A DNA stretch of 64,000 nt from Chloroflexota bacterium (GTDB taxonomy: Bacteria; Chloroflexota; Anaerolineae; Anaerolineales; Villigracilaceae): contig JACRBN010000005.1 in assembly GCA_016213105.1 (NCBI GenBank), positions 333,905 through 397,904 of the forward strand. The letters run 5' to 3'. Both the position numbers and the translations under genes were made by a program. The notes beneath the pieces are model-generated. The model worked only from the letters and a program-made list of their open reading frames with translations. It did not search any database and had not been told where the DNA came from. This document shows positions 8,625-16,299 of the stretch, in pieces. Within the stretch, counting starts at the first letter, position 1, and each line of letters begins with the position of its first letter.

Positions 8625-9392
8625 ATGGATTTCGCGCCTGAGCTGGTTCAATATTTGCGAAAGGCGGATCGTTTTGCCGCGCTGACGGGGGCGGGCGCCT
8701 CGCAGGAGAGCGGATTGCGCACCTTCCGCGATGCCCAATCGGGACTGTGGGCGCAGTACAAGCCGACCGAGCTGGCCTCGCCTGAGGCCTTTGCCCGCGA
8801 CCCCAAGCTGGTCTGGGATTGGTACGCCTGGCGGCGCGAAGCGGTCAAATCCGTGCGGCCGAATGCGGGACACTACGCCCTGCACGAGCTGGCCCAGCGC
8901 GTGCCGCATTTCACAGTCATCACCCAAAATGTGGACGGTTTGCACGAGTTCGTTAAACAAGAGTCCCTAAAGGTTTCTGAAACCTTTAGGGACTATCCCA
9001 TTCTCGAACTGCATGGCAACATTCAGCGCGTGCGTTGTTCGGAGTGTGGCGCCTTCACCGAAGAGTGGGGCGACGATTCAGAGTTCGTGCCGCGCTGCGG
9101 GGGCTGCGGGGGACTTCTCAGGCCGGACGTGGTCTGGTTTGGCGAGGCCCTGCCCAGGTCCGCGCTGGAGGCGGCGGTGGAATCCGCCCGCAGGTGTGAC
9201 GTCTTCCTCTCCATCGGCACTTCGGGCCTGGTCCAGCCTGCCGCGTCGCTTGGATTTGCGGCGCATAACCGTGGCGCGCTTGTGATCGAAATCAACCTGG
9301 AACCGACGCCGCTGACGCCCAAGGCCGACTATTTCTTTCAGGGCAGGTCGGGGGAGATTTTGCCCGAACTGGTGCAGGCGGTGTGGGGATAG
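8625..9392 (+). CDS. cobB: NAD-dependent deacylase, sirtuin class III (CobB-like)
   Basis: 255 residues. Sirtuins remove acyl groups from lysines with NAD as co-substrate. Visible motifs: GAGAS at 22-26, QNVDGLH at 101-107, catalytic His in ELHGN at 130, and a zinc ribbon of Cys 138, 141, 158 and 161. Tyr67 and Arg70 in WYAWR form the YxxR pair that binds succinyl/malonyl groups in class III enzymes, so desuccinylation is likely. Odd feature: residues 113-123 are encoded by a 33-bp palindrome and interrupt the usual nine-residue spacer between GLH and ELHG; removing them restores nine residues exactly. Confidence 0.93.
   Translation: MDFAPELVQYLRKADRFAALTGAGASQESGLRTFRDAQSGLWAQYKPTELASPEAFARDPKLVWDWYAWRREAVKSVRPNAGHYALHELAQRVPHFTVITQNVDGLHEFVKQESLKVSETFRDYPILELHGNIQRVRCSECGAFTEEWGDDSEFVPRCGGCGGLLRPDVVWFGEALPRSALEAAVESARRCDVFLSIGTSGLVQPAASLGFAAHNRGALVIEINLEPTPLTPKADYFFQGRSGEILPELVQAVWG
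8962..8994. repeat. 33-bp palindromic element inside cobB
   Basis: AGTCCCTAAAGGTTTC pairs with its exact inverse, leaving a one-base loop; 16-bp arms. The length is a multiple of three and the element is read through as 11 codons. No second copy was noticed in the window. Confidence 0.85.
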
Positions 9393-9676
9393 TTACTTTT
9401 GATTGTGCCATTGGCCCGTTAGGATGAATAAATTGGAAAGTCGCCTTTGGGGGTAAAGAGTGCGGGATTTTCATGCAAATTAATGAAGATCTACACATCA
9501 GCCTAATTGAGGCGAAATGGTTGGCCCGGGGGAGGCGGTCCATCAGATTTGTAAGGGGGATGACTTGCGGGAGGCTTTATACTGCCTGTGTTTATCATCA
9601 CGAGGCAGGTACCCTGCCGTGACATTTTTTCAGGTTTGCAGCTTATTTTTGTGGAATTTTGAAAGGTTGCTCCATC
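9393..9676. other. intergenic region before the radical SAM gene
   Basis: 284 bases without a convincing gene. The base composition turns AT-richer here. A TATACT hexamer (9578-9583) lacks a good -35 partner. The palindrome GGCAGG-TAC-CCTGCC (9604-9618) lies about 60 bases before the start codon and could be an operator. Confidence 0.4.
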
Positions 9677-11632
9677 ATGGATCAAGAAGTGAAACTTCAT
9701 TTTGAATATGAGAACATGCGGAAGAGTTCAAGCGGCTTTTATTGGGACAAACTAAGAGCTCGAAGAGAAAAGCTGTTGGAGAGGCTGGAGGCGATCCAGG
9801 ACTCTGGTTTGGACATGGAGGGACGGGAGTGGCAGGCGCGTTCGTATCCCGTGCTTTCCATCCTTGCGCCTGTGATGTCCACCAGTGAAGGCAAAATCGA
9901 ATTCCCCGGTGACCCGATGGGCTTGTACTCTGGTTTAAGTTACGCGGTGGATCAAGTTGTGAAGACCCGAAAAATGGGACTGGTTCAAGGCGCTCCCTAT
10001 CCTGATCTATGTCCGCAATGGGGATATTTGCCATCGGCTGGGTATCGTTCGCAGGTGGATACCAACGGCATCCGTCAATATGACGGACAGCCATTAAATA
10101 CCGATCAAACGGTGTTTGATCCGCGCGTGTGGAATGACAGAGTGCGGGATTATTTTGTCACAAAAGTTTTATTGGTGATGCGCCCCAAAGTGGTTTTGAT
10201 CAGCGCCGTCTCCCCGGCGCACCGTTACGCGATTGATATTGCGCGGACGATTCGCGCCCATCTACCGCAATGTGTGATCGTGCTCGGCGGGCGTCATGTG
10301 GACGAGACGATCCATTTCGACGAGAGTGCGCGAAGCATAATTCTCGAACCAAGCAGCGCCGTCCGAAAAATTCTCGGCGGCACTCTAGAACCCGTTTTTG
10401 ATTTCCTGATTGCCGGGGACGGGTATTATGCGCTTGATTTATTGATGAAAATCATTTCACTTTCCATGGATATTGTTTCCAAAACCGCGACCGTCCATTT
10501 CATTATCGAAAACCTTTCCACCTTGTCCCTGTTGTTCGATCCGTTGCCAGGGAATTCGACCATTATCGGAATTGACGCTGGCACTGTCCACGCCTGGCCG
10601 GTCGCTTCACACATTAAACTGGATCTTTCAGTTTTGCCGTCCCCTTATAGCGCGTTCGCCATTCGAGCCATGTTTCCCATTTTCCAGCGCGATGGCCGCA
10701 TCCTGCGCACCGCGCATTTTATGGTGACCAACTCCTGCACCTATCATTGTTATTTTTGTTCCGAGGGCGTGACCGTGGTGGGGGGGTTTTTATCCTTTCA
10801 TACGCAAGGCATTCAAAAAGCTTTGGAACGCGTTATCGAATATATTGAATATGGCGCCGAAGCAATTTTCTTCGACGACTCGATTTTTTGGGGAGGAAAT
10901 TTTGGGGATGTGATCAATTTTTGCAGGGAGTTGATCCGAATCCGCGAGATGGCGGGGAACACGGCTTCCAAAACGGTCCCTGTTTTTGGCCGCGAGATTG
11001 AAGCGGATAAGATCCTTAACCTGGTATGGGGTGCGCAATTTACCGTGGACCTGCTTGCTTCGAGGCGGGTCCCGGAAGAGGCTTTGCTGGCATTGACTGA
11101 AATGAAAAAGGCGGGCTGTACTTATATCTATATCGGCATCGAAAGCATGTCCGCGTCCGTTATCGATAAAGTGCATAAAAACGTTAATCGAAAACTGGCA
11201 TGGGAGGATCGTGTCCGCATTGCGCTGGGCATGGCATACATGGCGGGAATCTCTATCGGTTCTTCCGTGTTATTTGGCCTGGATGGCGAAACCAACGAAA
11301 CCATCGAAGAGACGATTTGCAAAGTGGAGGAACTTTTGGTGGAGGACCTATTATCCATTGCCAGCCCGAATATCCTGACCTATCATCCCAACACCGAAAT
11401 TACGGCATTGCATGGAATGAAGGATAAACTGGATTATCACTCGATTGCAACCTCAAATCGCCCTCCCTATGTTTATTTTGAGGAGGCATTCCCTGCCGTG
11501 GTGTCCAGAAATTTAACCGAAGATCAGATCTGGTTCATTCATGAGCAGACCCGACAGAGATGGGGCACCAAACGCAATACAAACCCCATGCCTGATGTGG
11601 TTTTGCGGGAATACCTGAAACCTGGCGATTAG
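9677..11632 (+). CDS. radical SAM protein with N-terminal B12-binding-like domain
   Basis: 651 residues from ATG 9677 (GAAAGG about ten bases upstream). The middle carries CTYHCYFC, the CxxxCxxC [4Fe-4S]-SAM signature (Cys 354, 358, 361), followed by a TIM-barrel-type core with FFDDSIFW and GIESMSASVID segments. The preceding part (about residues 155-260: VVLISAVSP, CVIVLGGRH, DFLIAGDG) has the Rossmann-like layout of cobalamin-binding domains in the BchE/P-methylase group, but I see no DxHxxG motif, so cobalamin binding is uncertain. It ends two bases before the stop of the convergent response regulator. Substrate unknown; a modification of the neighbouring terpene is an attractive guess only. 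Confidence 0.82.
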   Translation: MDQEVKLHFEYENMRKSSSGFYWDKLRARREKLLERLEAIQDSGLDMEGREWQARSYPVLSILAPVMSTSEGKIEFPGDPMGLYSGLSYAVDQVVKTRKMGLVQGAPYPDLCPQWGYLPSAGYRSQVDTNGIRQYDGQPLNTDQTVFDPRVWNDRVRDYFVTKVLLVMRPKVVLISAVSPAHRYAIDIARTIRAHLPQCVIVLGGRHVDETIHFDESARSIILEPSSAVRKILGGTLEPVFDFLIAGDGYYALDLLMKIISLSMDIVSKTATVHFIIENLSTLSLLFDPLPGNSTIIGIDAGTVHAWPVASHIKLDLSVLPSPYSAFAIRAMFPIFQRDGRILRTAHFMVTNSCTYHCYFCSEGVTVVGGFLSFHTQGIQKALERVIEYIEYGAEAIFFDDSIFWGGNFGDVINFCRELIRIREMAGNTASKTVPVFGREIEADKILNLVWGAQFTVDLLASRRVPEEALLALTEMKKAGCTYIYIGIESMSASVIDKVHKNVNRKLAWEDRVRIALGMAYMAGISIGSSVLFGLDGETNETIEETICKVEELLVEDLLSIASPNILTYHPNTEITALHGMKDKLDYHSIATSNRPPYVYFEEAFPAVVSRNLTEDQIWFIHEQTRQRWGTKRNTNPMPDVVLREYLKPGD

Positions 11633-11634
11633 GT

Positions 11635-11997
11635 TTACTTCGGTGAATGTAGACGGAAGGTCAAATCGCGCAATTGTATGAATGTGATGGGCTTGATAAG
11701 GACGAGATCCGCATCTCCTCGCAGGTTTTCGCCCATTTGAGCATCCGCGGTTGCTACCACCACCCTGATTTTCGCGAGTCTTTCGTCTGCGCGGATCTGT
11801 TTTAACAGGATATTGCCGGAGACGTGGGGGAGGTGCATATCCAGAACAACCACGACCGGTACGACCTCTTTCAGCCGATTCTGGGCTATGGCTCCGTCTC
11901 GAATAATCTCTATTTCGTAATCAGCCGCGCTTAATGCCTGTCCAAAAATTTCAGACAGGTCCTCATCGTCTTCGATAATCAACGCAAGTTCTTTCAT
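11635..11997 (-). CDS. single-domain response regulator (receiver only)
   Basis: 120 residues, a bare receiver domain: acidic pair at 10-11, phospho-acceptor Asp53 in VVVLDMHLP, Thr in VVVATAD and Lys in VLIKPI. There is no DNA-binding output, so it should signal by protein contact, like CheY or Spo0F. AGGAG precedes ATG 11997. It follows the sensor kinase gene by 13 bp and is the last gene of the terpene operon, making it the kinase's probable partner. Confidence 0.88.
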   Translation of the reverse strand: MKELALIIEDDEDLSEIFGQALSAADYEIEIIRDGAIAQNRLKEVVPVVVVLDMHLPHVSGNILLKQIRADERLAKIRVVVATADAQMGENLRGDADLVLIKPITFIQLRDLTFRLHSPK

Positions 11998-12010
11998 TGT
12001 TTACTCCTGA

Positions 12011-13708
12011 CTATGTTGCCGCTTCGTATGGAATTAAGGGCAAGATAACGGTGAAGGTGCTGCCTTTTGCGATCTGGCTCTCGACTGTGATTTTTCCGTT
12101 CATCAATTCGACCAGTTGCTTGACGATGGCAAGCCCCAAGCCGACTCCGCCGTGTTCACGGGTACTGGCGCCTTCCACCTGCCGAAATGTTTCGAAGATA
12201 TATTCCCTTGCATCTTCCGGAATGCCGCTCCCTGTGTCCAGGGTTTGGATTTGCCAGGTTCTTCCATCATGATTCGGTTGGATTTTAACGTGTATGCTGC
12301 CTCTCTCTGTGAATTTGACCGCATTGTTGGTCAGATTGACCAGGATTTGTTGCAGACGCTGTGGGTCGCCAATAATGGTGGGTGGCATGGCTGGATCGAG
12401 CTCGGTGATCAAATCGATGTTTTTGTCTGATACGATCTTGTCCATAACGCCATGCAGGTTGTCGAGCAACTCCGCAGGCTTGCAGGGCATCACCTGGATT
12501 TTGAGTTTTCCCGCCTCGATCTGGGCCTGATCCAATAAATCAGTGACAATGCCGATCAGGCGTTGGGCGTTCATCATGATGCGCGCGGATGCATTTTTTT
12601 GTTTTTCGTTGACCTGTCCATATACGGCTTCTTTTAGCATCTCGGCATAACCAAGAATGGCATTCAACGGGGTGCGCAGCTCATGCGAGACGATTGCAAT
12701 AAAGGTGTTCTTCATCTGTTCCAGTTCGGCTTCATTTGTGAAATCACGCAGGACAGCAACCGTTCCAACCGGATGATTCCTGTCATCGCGCACATCTGCC
12801 GCATTGACTGAGAGCGTTTTCTTTCCCAACTGTACCCGAAAATTGGAAAATTCATGGGCGGATTTTTCCAGCAAGGCGGCAATTTTGCCCCGATCACCCG
12901 CCTTCAATTCGTCGGAAACCAGCAAATCATTCAACCCACTGCCGATGATCTTCTCCTGCGGTTTGTTAAGCAGATGCGCAATGGATGGATTCGCCAGAAT
13001 GGCCGTCCCGTTTCTATCGAACACCACCACGCCATCCGCGATGCTGTTCAGGATGGCCTCGCGGCGTCCTGCTTCGATGGTTTCGCGGGAGAGTGCGGCG
13101 GAAAGTTCGCGGGTGCGATCTTCGACGCGTTGATCAAGTTCGGCGTTGGTGGTGCGTAGATCCTTGAGGGCCTGTTCAAGACTGCGAGAGGAGAGCCAGG
13201 AGATGATGGCGAGAAGGAAAAAGCCAATAATCCCAGGATAATTGGGGCTTATTCCTATCGAGGACGAAATATAGATAATCTCCAGGCTGCCAAGCAAGGC
13301 AAATATGAAACTGGTGGCCGGGGTTATCAGCAGACTTGCAATCGTCACTGGAATAAAAAACACGAACAGGCTACGCCCACCGGATAATTCGGCAGGCGTG
13401 TCCGTAAAGAAGAATACAATTAGTAATAAGATGAGAAAGATCGTTCCTGCTACTTTTCCCGAATAGAAGCGGTTTAATATAAATATTCCGATGATTACAG
13501 CAAGAAGAATAGGACCGCTGATGAAAACGAGCATTAGATCTTCGGCATTCACGCCTTTGATTATTCCATCAACGCCCGAAAAGGTCACCCCCAGTATAGT
13601 TAAAACGAACATACTCATAAGTAGTATGTTTAATAGTTTCTTTCGCCTTGTATCATCCAGATCTGCTGTCTCTGGTATTTTAAATAACTCCCGAATCGAG
13701 TTTTTCAT
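12011..13708 (-). CDS. membrane sensor histidine kinase with PAS domain
   Basis: 565 residues: six transmembrane helices (about 27-175), a coiled coil (176-215), a PAS domain (about 215-325), HisKA with the phospho-accepting His342 in VSHELRTPLNA, and an HATPase domain with LVNLTNNAVKF, DTGSGIPED and GVGLGLAIVK boxes. The 6TM part resembles 5TM/MASE-type sensor modules that may read a lipophilic ligand. Its ATG overlaps the stop of the cyclase gene (ATGA, 13705-13708), so translation is coupled to terpene synthesis. The receiver protein at 11635 is the likely phosphate acceptor. Confidence 0.92.
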   Translation of the reverse strand: MKNSIRELFKIPETADLDDTRRKKLLNILLMSMFVLTILGVTFSGVDGIIKGVNAEDLMLVFISGPILLAVIIGIFILNRFYSGKVAGTIFLILLLIVFFFTDTPAELSGGRSLFVFFIPVTIASLLITPATSFIFALLGSLEIIYISSSIGISPNYPGIIGFFLLAIISWLSSRSLEQALKDLRTTNAELDQRVEDRTRELSAALSRETIEAGRREAILNSIADGVVVFDRNGTAILANPSIAHLLNKPQEKIIGSGLNDLLVSDELKAGDRGKIAALLEKSAHEFSNFRVQLGKKTLSVNAADVRDDRNHPVGTVAVLRDFTNEAELEQMKNTFIAIVSHELRTPLNAILGYAEMLKEAVYGQVNEKQKNASARIMMNAQRLIGIVTDLLDQAQIEAGKLKIQVMPCKPAELLDNLHGVMDKIVSDKNIDLITELDPAMPPTIIGDPQRLQQILVNLTNNAVKFTERGSIHVKIQPNHDGRTWQIQTLDTGSGIPEDAREYIFETFRQVEGASTREHGGVGLGLAIVKQLVELMNGKITVESQIAKGSTFTVILPLIPYEAAT

Positions 13709-15195
13709 TTACTTGTAGCCTCTTCTGCCAGCAGCAGTGCGCTGAGCATCACAGAACGAACCACAACGTTGCCGGCGTATAGACCCTTTCCGATCCAAAA
13801 AAGATCGCAGGGTTTTTCCTGATTACTTCTGATCCATTCTGCACCTTTTTTGATGACACTTTTTGGTATCTTTATTCCGTGTTTTCTAAGTATGCTTAGG
13901 GCCTGGGTGCAATAGGCAGTCTCTTCGACGGTCGGAGAATAGAACCCCCAACTGCCATCAGGTCTTTGGGTATTTAATATCCAACTTGCTGCCTTATCAA
14001 TGATGTCAAGCCCGTACAATGAGCCAATCATGCTTACGTGAGAAGTTGTGTAATAGGGTGAGATGTGCCATTTATCGAACCAATAGCCCTCCTGACTCTG
14101 GCGGCTTTCCAGAAATCTGACTATTTTTTGGACGGATGGATGCTGGTACTGATAACCGGCTGAGTATAAAGCCCCTAATGCATGAATATTGACGCTTGAA
14201 GATAGATCAGCCTCTAATTCATAGCAGCGGAAGTGTTCCTTCTGCTCAAAGGAAAGGAGACCATCAATGCTGACGTTGCGCCCAAATCTGGACAGCAGAT
14301 CAAAAGTAACACAAGTGTTATCACCATCAGGGACCGAGAAACCTGATGATAGCGCTATGCCTTTTTGGGGATCCCAAGTGTTCTGAAGATAGTTCAAGAG
14401 ATTGCCAAAATAGCCTTCTTTGTCTCTGCGGCAGGTTTCAGTTAATGCAAGATTCCATACGACCCAAGCAATTTCATACACCTCAAATGGATATAGCGTT
14501 GGAACAGATCCACCTGGGGTGATAACTTCCCGTAAATATTTAAGGGCTTTTTCATCGCTGGGGCGAATATATGTGGCGAAGTAGGCTGTTGCTGATGGGC
14601 TATGCCCTACAGAACCATTGTTTTCTTGCAGGTTATCGATATCCAGCAATGCTTGATTGTCAATGCCTGCCATCTCTGCAGAAAACGCCATGGTGACATT
14701 CCGACTTATTTTATAACTGGCCATCTTTTCAAGTTTTGTTTTTCGCAATTTTTGCAGTCGCCCCAGAATCCTGTCTCCCTGTTGCTTGATGATCCCCAAT
14801 TGCTCTGCTTCTTTTATAAGAGTTGGAACTATCATTTCAAATCCTATGGTTGCGCCATTGGGATCTGCCATCAGCCCTTTTGTTGCATTTGTAGTGATGC
14901 GTTCCAGGGCCATAAGCCCGCTTTCGATTTGTTTTTTGTCGTGCAGCCTTCGTCCTCTCCTGGAAAGAGCGATCATTGCAGATAAAGTGGAAATAACTCG
15001 GTCATGATAATAGAATGGAGCTTTCGCTCCCCAACTCCCATCCCCTAGCTGATTCTCTGCCAGCCAGAATAAAGCTGCATTGCTTATATCTGGCGCCACT
15101 TCGTTCATACGCGCGATCCAGGCAATGTCATAGGCAGATGGTGACATCTGGCTCGTGCCGGTCGCGTTAAGAATGTCATTAATTGGGTTCGACAT
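13705..15195 (-). CDS. class II diterpene cyclase, Rv3377c-like
   Basis: 496 residues, close to the 501 of M. tuberculosis Rv3377c (tuberculosinyl diphosphate synthase), which cyclises geranylgeranyl diphosphate by protonation. Matches to the remembered Rv3377c sequence run along the whole chain: SAYDIAW (20-26), QLGDGSWG, DNLQENNGSV (187-196) then SPSATAYFA, DKWHISPYYTTSH, WILNTQRPDGSWGF and EETAYC. The acid motif is D290-G-D292-N-T, compared with DxDTT in Rv3377c; the central Asp, the proton donor, is kept. QW-type repeats fit a beta/gamma barrel fold. No signal peptide. It lies 36 bp after the Rv3378c-like gene. Product: a halimadienyl- or clerodienyl-type diphosphate; ring pattern cannot be read from sequence. 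Confidence 0.9.
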   Translation of the reverse strand: MSNPINDILNATGTSQMSPSAYDIAWIARMNEVAPDISNAALFWLAENQLGDGSWGAKAPFYYHDRVISTLSAMIALSRRGRRLHDKKQIESGLMALERITTNATKGLMADPNGATIGFEMIVPTLIKEAEQLGIIKQQGDRILGRLQKLRKTKLEKMASYKISRNVTMAFSAEMAGIDNQALLDIDNLQENNGSVGHSPSATAYFATYIRPSDEKALKYLREVITPGGSVPTLYPFEVYEIAWVVWNLALTETCRRDKEGYFGNLLNYLQNTWDPQKGIALSSGFSVPDGDNTCVTFDLLSRFGRNVSIDGLLSFEQKEHFRCYELEADLSSSVNIHALGALYSAGYQYQHPSVQKIVRFLESRQSQEGYWFDKWHISPYYTTSHVSMIGSLYGLDIIDKAASWILNTQRPDGSWGFYSPTVEETAYCTQALSILRKHGIKIPKSVIKKGAEWIRSNQEKPCDLFWIGKGLYAGNVVVRSVMLSALLLAEEATSK

Positions 15196-15231
15196 GATTT
15201 TTCTTTTTCAGTTTTTGGATTGAATGGGCAA

Positions 15232-16131
15232 TCATATCGTTGGGTACCAAATTGCGCCGACTTGTTTGCCCAATCCGAGAATCCTGTCTACATTTGTTTT
15301 ATAAAAATTCTTCATTTCTTTGAATTCCTTCGCAGAAATGCTCTCGTAATCCGGGTGATCCACTTGGCGCGCGTACAGATGATCGTACAAAATCTCCCGC
15401 AATTGTTTTTCAGTGAGATATAACGACGGCGCGACCATGTAGTACAAGTCTTCCTCGCCTGAACTTAGCAGGGGATAATCGAAAACCCAGAATTTGTCGG
15501 AGCTTATGAACAAATCTGCCAGGCCCACATATTCGCCGTAATAGGCTGAGACAATTGTTTCCCGATCAGGGATGTTCCCAGTCTCCTGAAAATACCGAAT
15601 AGAAAACTCGGCTACCGATTCCGTGGCGTCTGTCCCACAGACACCGAAAAACAGGCGATAGTTGTTGTGATGCTGGGTACGCCGCGTTATCTCATCAAAT
15701 CGGTCTGATAGATAGGCGTAAGGGGTTTCTTGTAGAATCTTTCTGTGATCGCCATAGAAGCGCACTCGCACTTGATATTCATCGTAGAAATTGACAAAAT
15801 CAGGATTGGAGACCAGCCATTCCAACCCGTCTGCGCCAATTTTTTTCATATACTCTTCGCCGCGTCGAAATAGTTCCACGCCAAATACAGGATTGATCAA
15901 TGTATCCAAGCCATGATCGAATAAAAGTTTATACAGGCGGATATGTTCTTTGCCTGTAATGTCCATATAAGCTGCATAAGGGTCGTCAAACTTCTCTTCG
16001 CCATGTTCCAACGCAAACCATCTGCGCGTGTTGTTGATCGGAAATACGCAAACTTTGGGATTTTTGTCTCGCGTTAACGCTGCCACTTCTTCAGTAGATA
16101 AGCCGAGAAACTTTTCCTGTGAAATATCCAT
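15232..16131 (-). CDS. Rv3378c-like diterpene synthase (tuberculosinol/kolavelool synthase family)
   Basis: 299 residues from ATG 16131 (an in-frame TTG lies four codons earlier). It parallels the remembered Rv3378c sequence (296 residues) throughout: PKVCVFPINNTRRWF (25-39), FYGDHRKIL, FFGVCGTDATESVAEFSI, YYGEYV..AD.FI, FDYPLLSSGEEDLYYMVAPS and LREILYDHLYAR. Rv3378c has a cis-prenyltransferase fold and turns tuberculosinyl diphosphate into tuberculosinol, isotuberculosinol or tuberculosinyladenosine; a relative in Herpetosiphon (Chloroflexota) is reported to make kolavelool. Oddity: the residue aligned with the catalytic Asp34 of Rv3378c is Asn33 here. First gene of a four-gene operon; the next gene supplies its predicted substrate. 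Confidence 0.9.
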   Translation of the reverse strand: MDISQEKFLGLSTEEVAALTRDKNPKVCVFPINNTRRWFALEHGEEKFDDPYAAYMDITGKEHIRLYKLLFDHGLDTLINPVFGVELFRRGEEYMKKIGADGLEWLVSNPDFVNFYDEYQVRVRFYGDHRKILQETPYAYLSDRFDEITRRTQHHNNYRLFFGVCGTDATESVAEFSIRYFQETGNIPDRETIVSAYYGEYVGLADLFISSDKFWVFDYPLLSSGEEDLYYMVAPSLYLTEKQLREILYDHLYARQVDHPDYESISAKEFKEMKNFYKTNVDRILGLGKQVGAIWYPTI

Positions 16132-16299
16132 GTTTATTTTCAATCCTGCATGCTGCGTTCCAAAATTAATATAAATAACGACTGCTTCAATTTTACTTCT
16201 GAAAAACTTCTTGAAAATTGGAGTTTGCTTACAAAGGTGTTAAGTTTTACACACACATTCGGGTGATAATTGGACAAGCCAAGTCCATATGAGGCAGAT
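16132..16299. promoter_or_regulatory. divergent promoter region, terpene operon / GT87 gene
   Basis: 168 bases of AT-rich DNA separate the terpene operon (minus) from the membrane glycosyltransferase gene (plus), so both promoters must lie here unless transcription comes from further away. A-T tracts such as that at 16164-16177 could host minus-strand -10 elements, but I cannot pick a convincing pair of hexamers. GAGG at 16290-16293 is the ribosome binding site for ATG 16300. Confidence 0.45.

Noticed and set aside
9578..9583. Promoter for the radical SAM gene based on TATACT
   Set aside because: The sequence 16-18 bases upstream is a G-run with no resemblance to a -35 hexamer.
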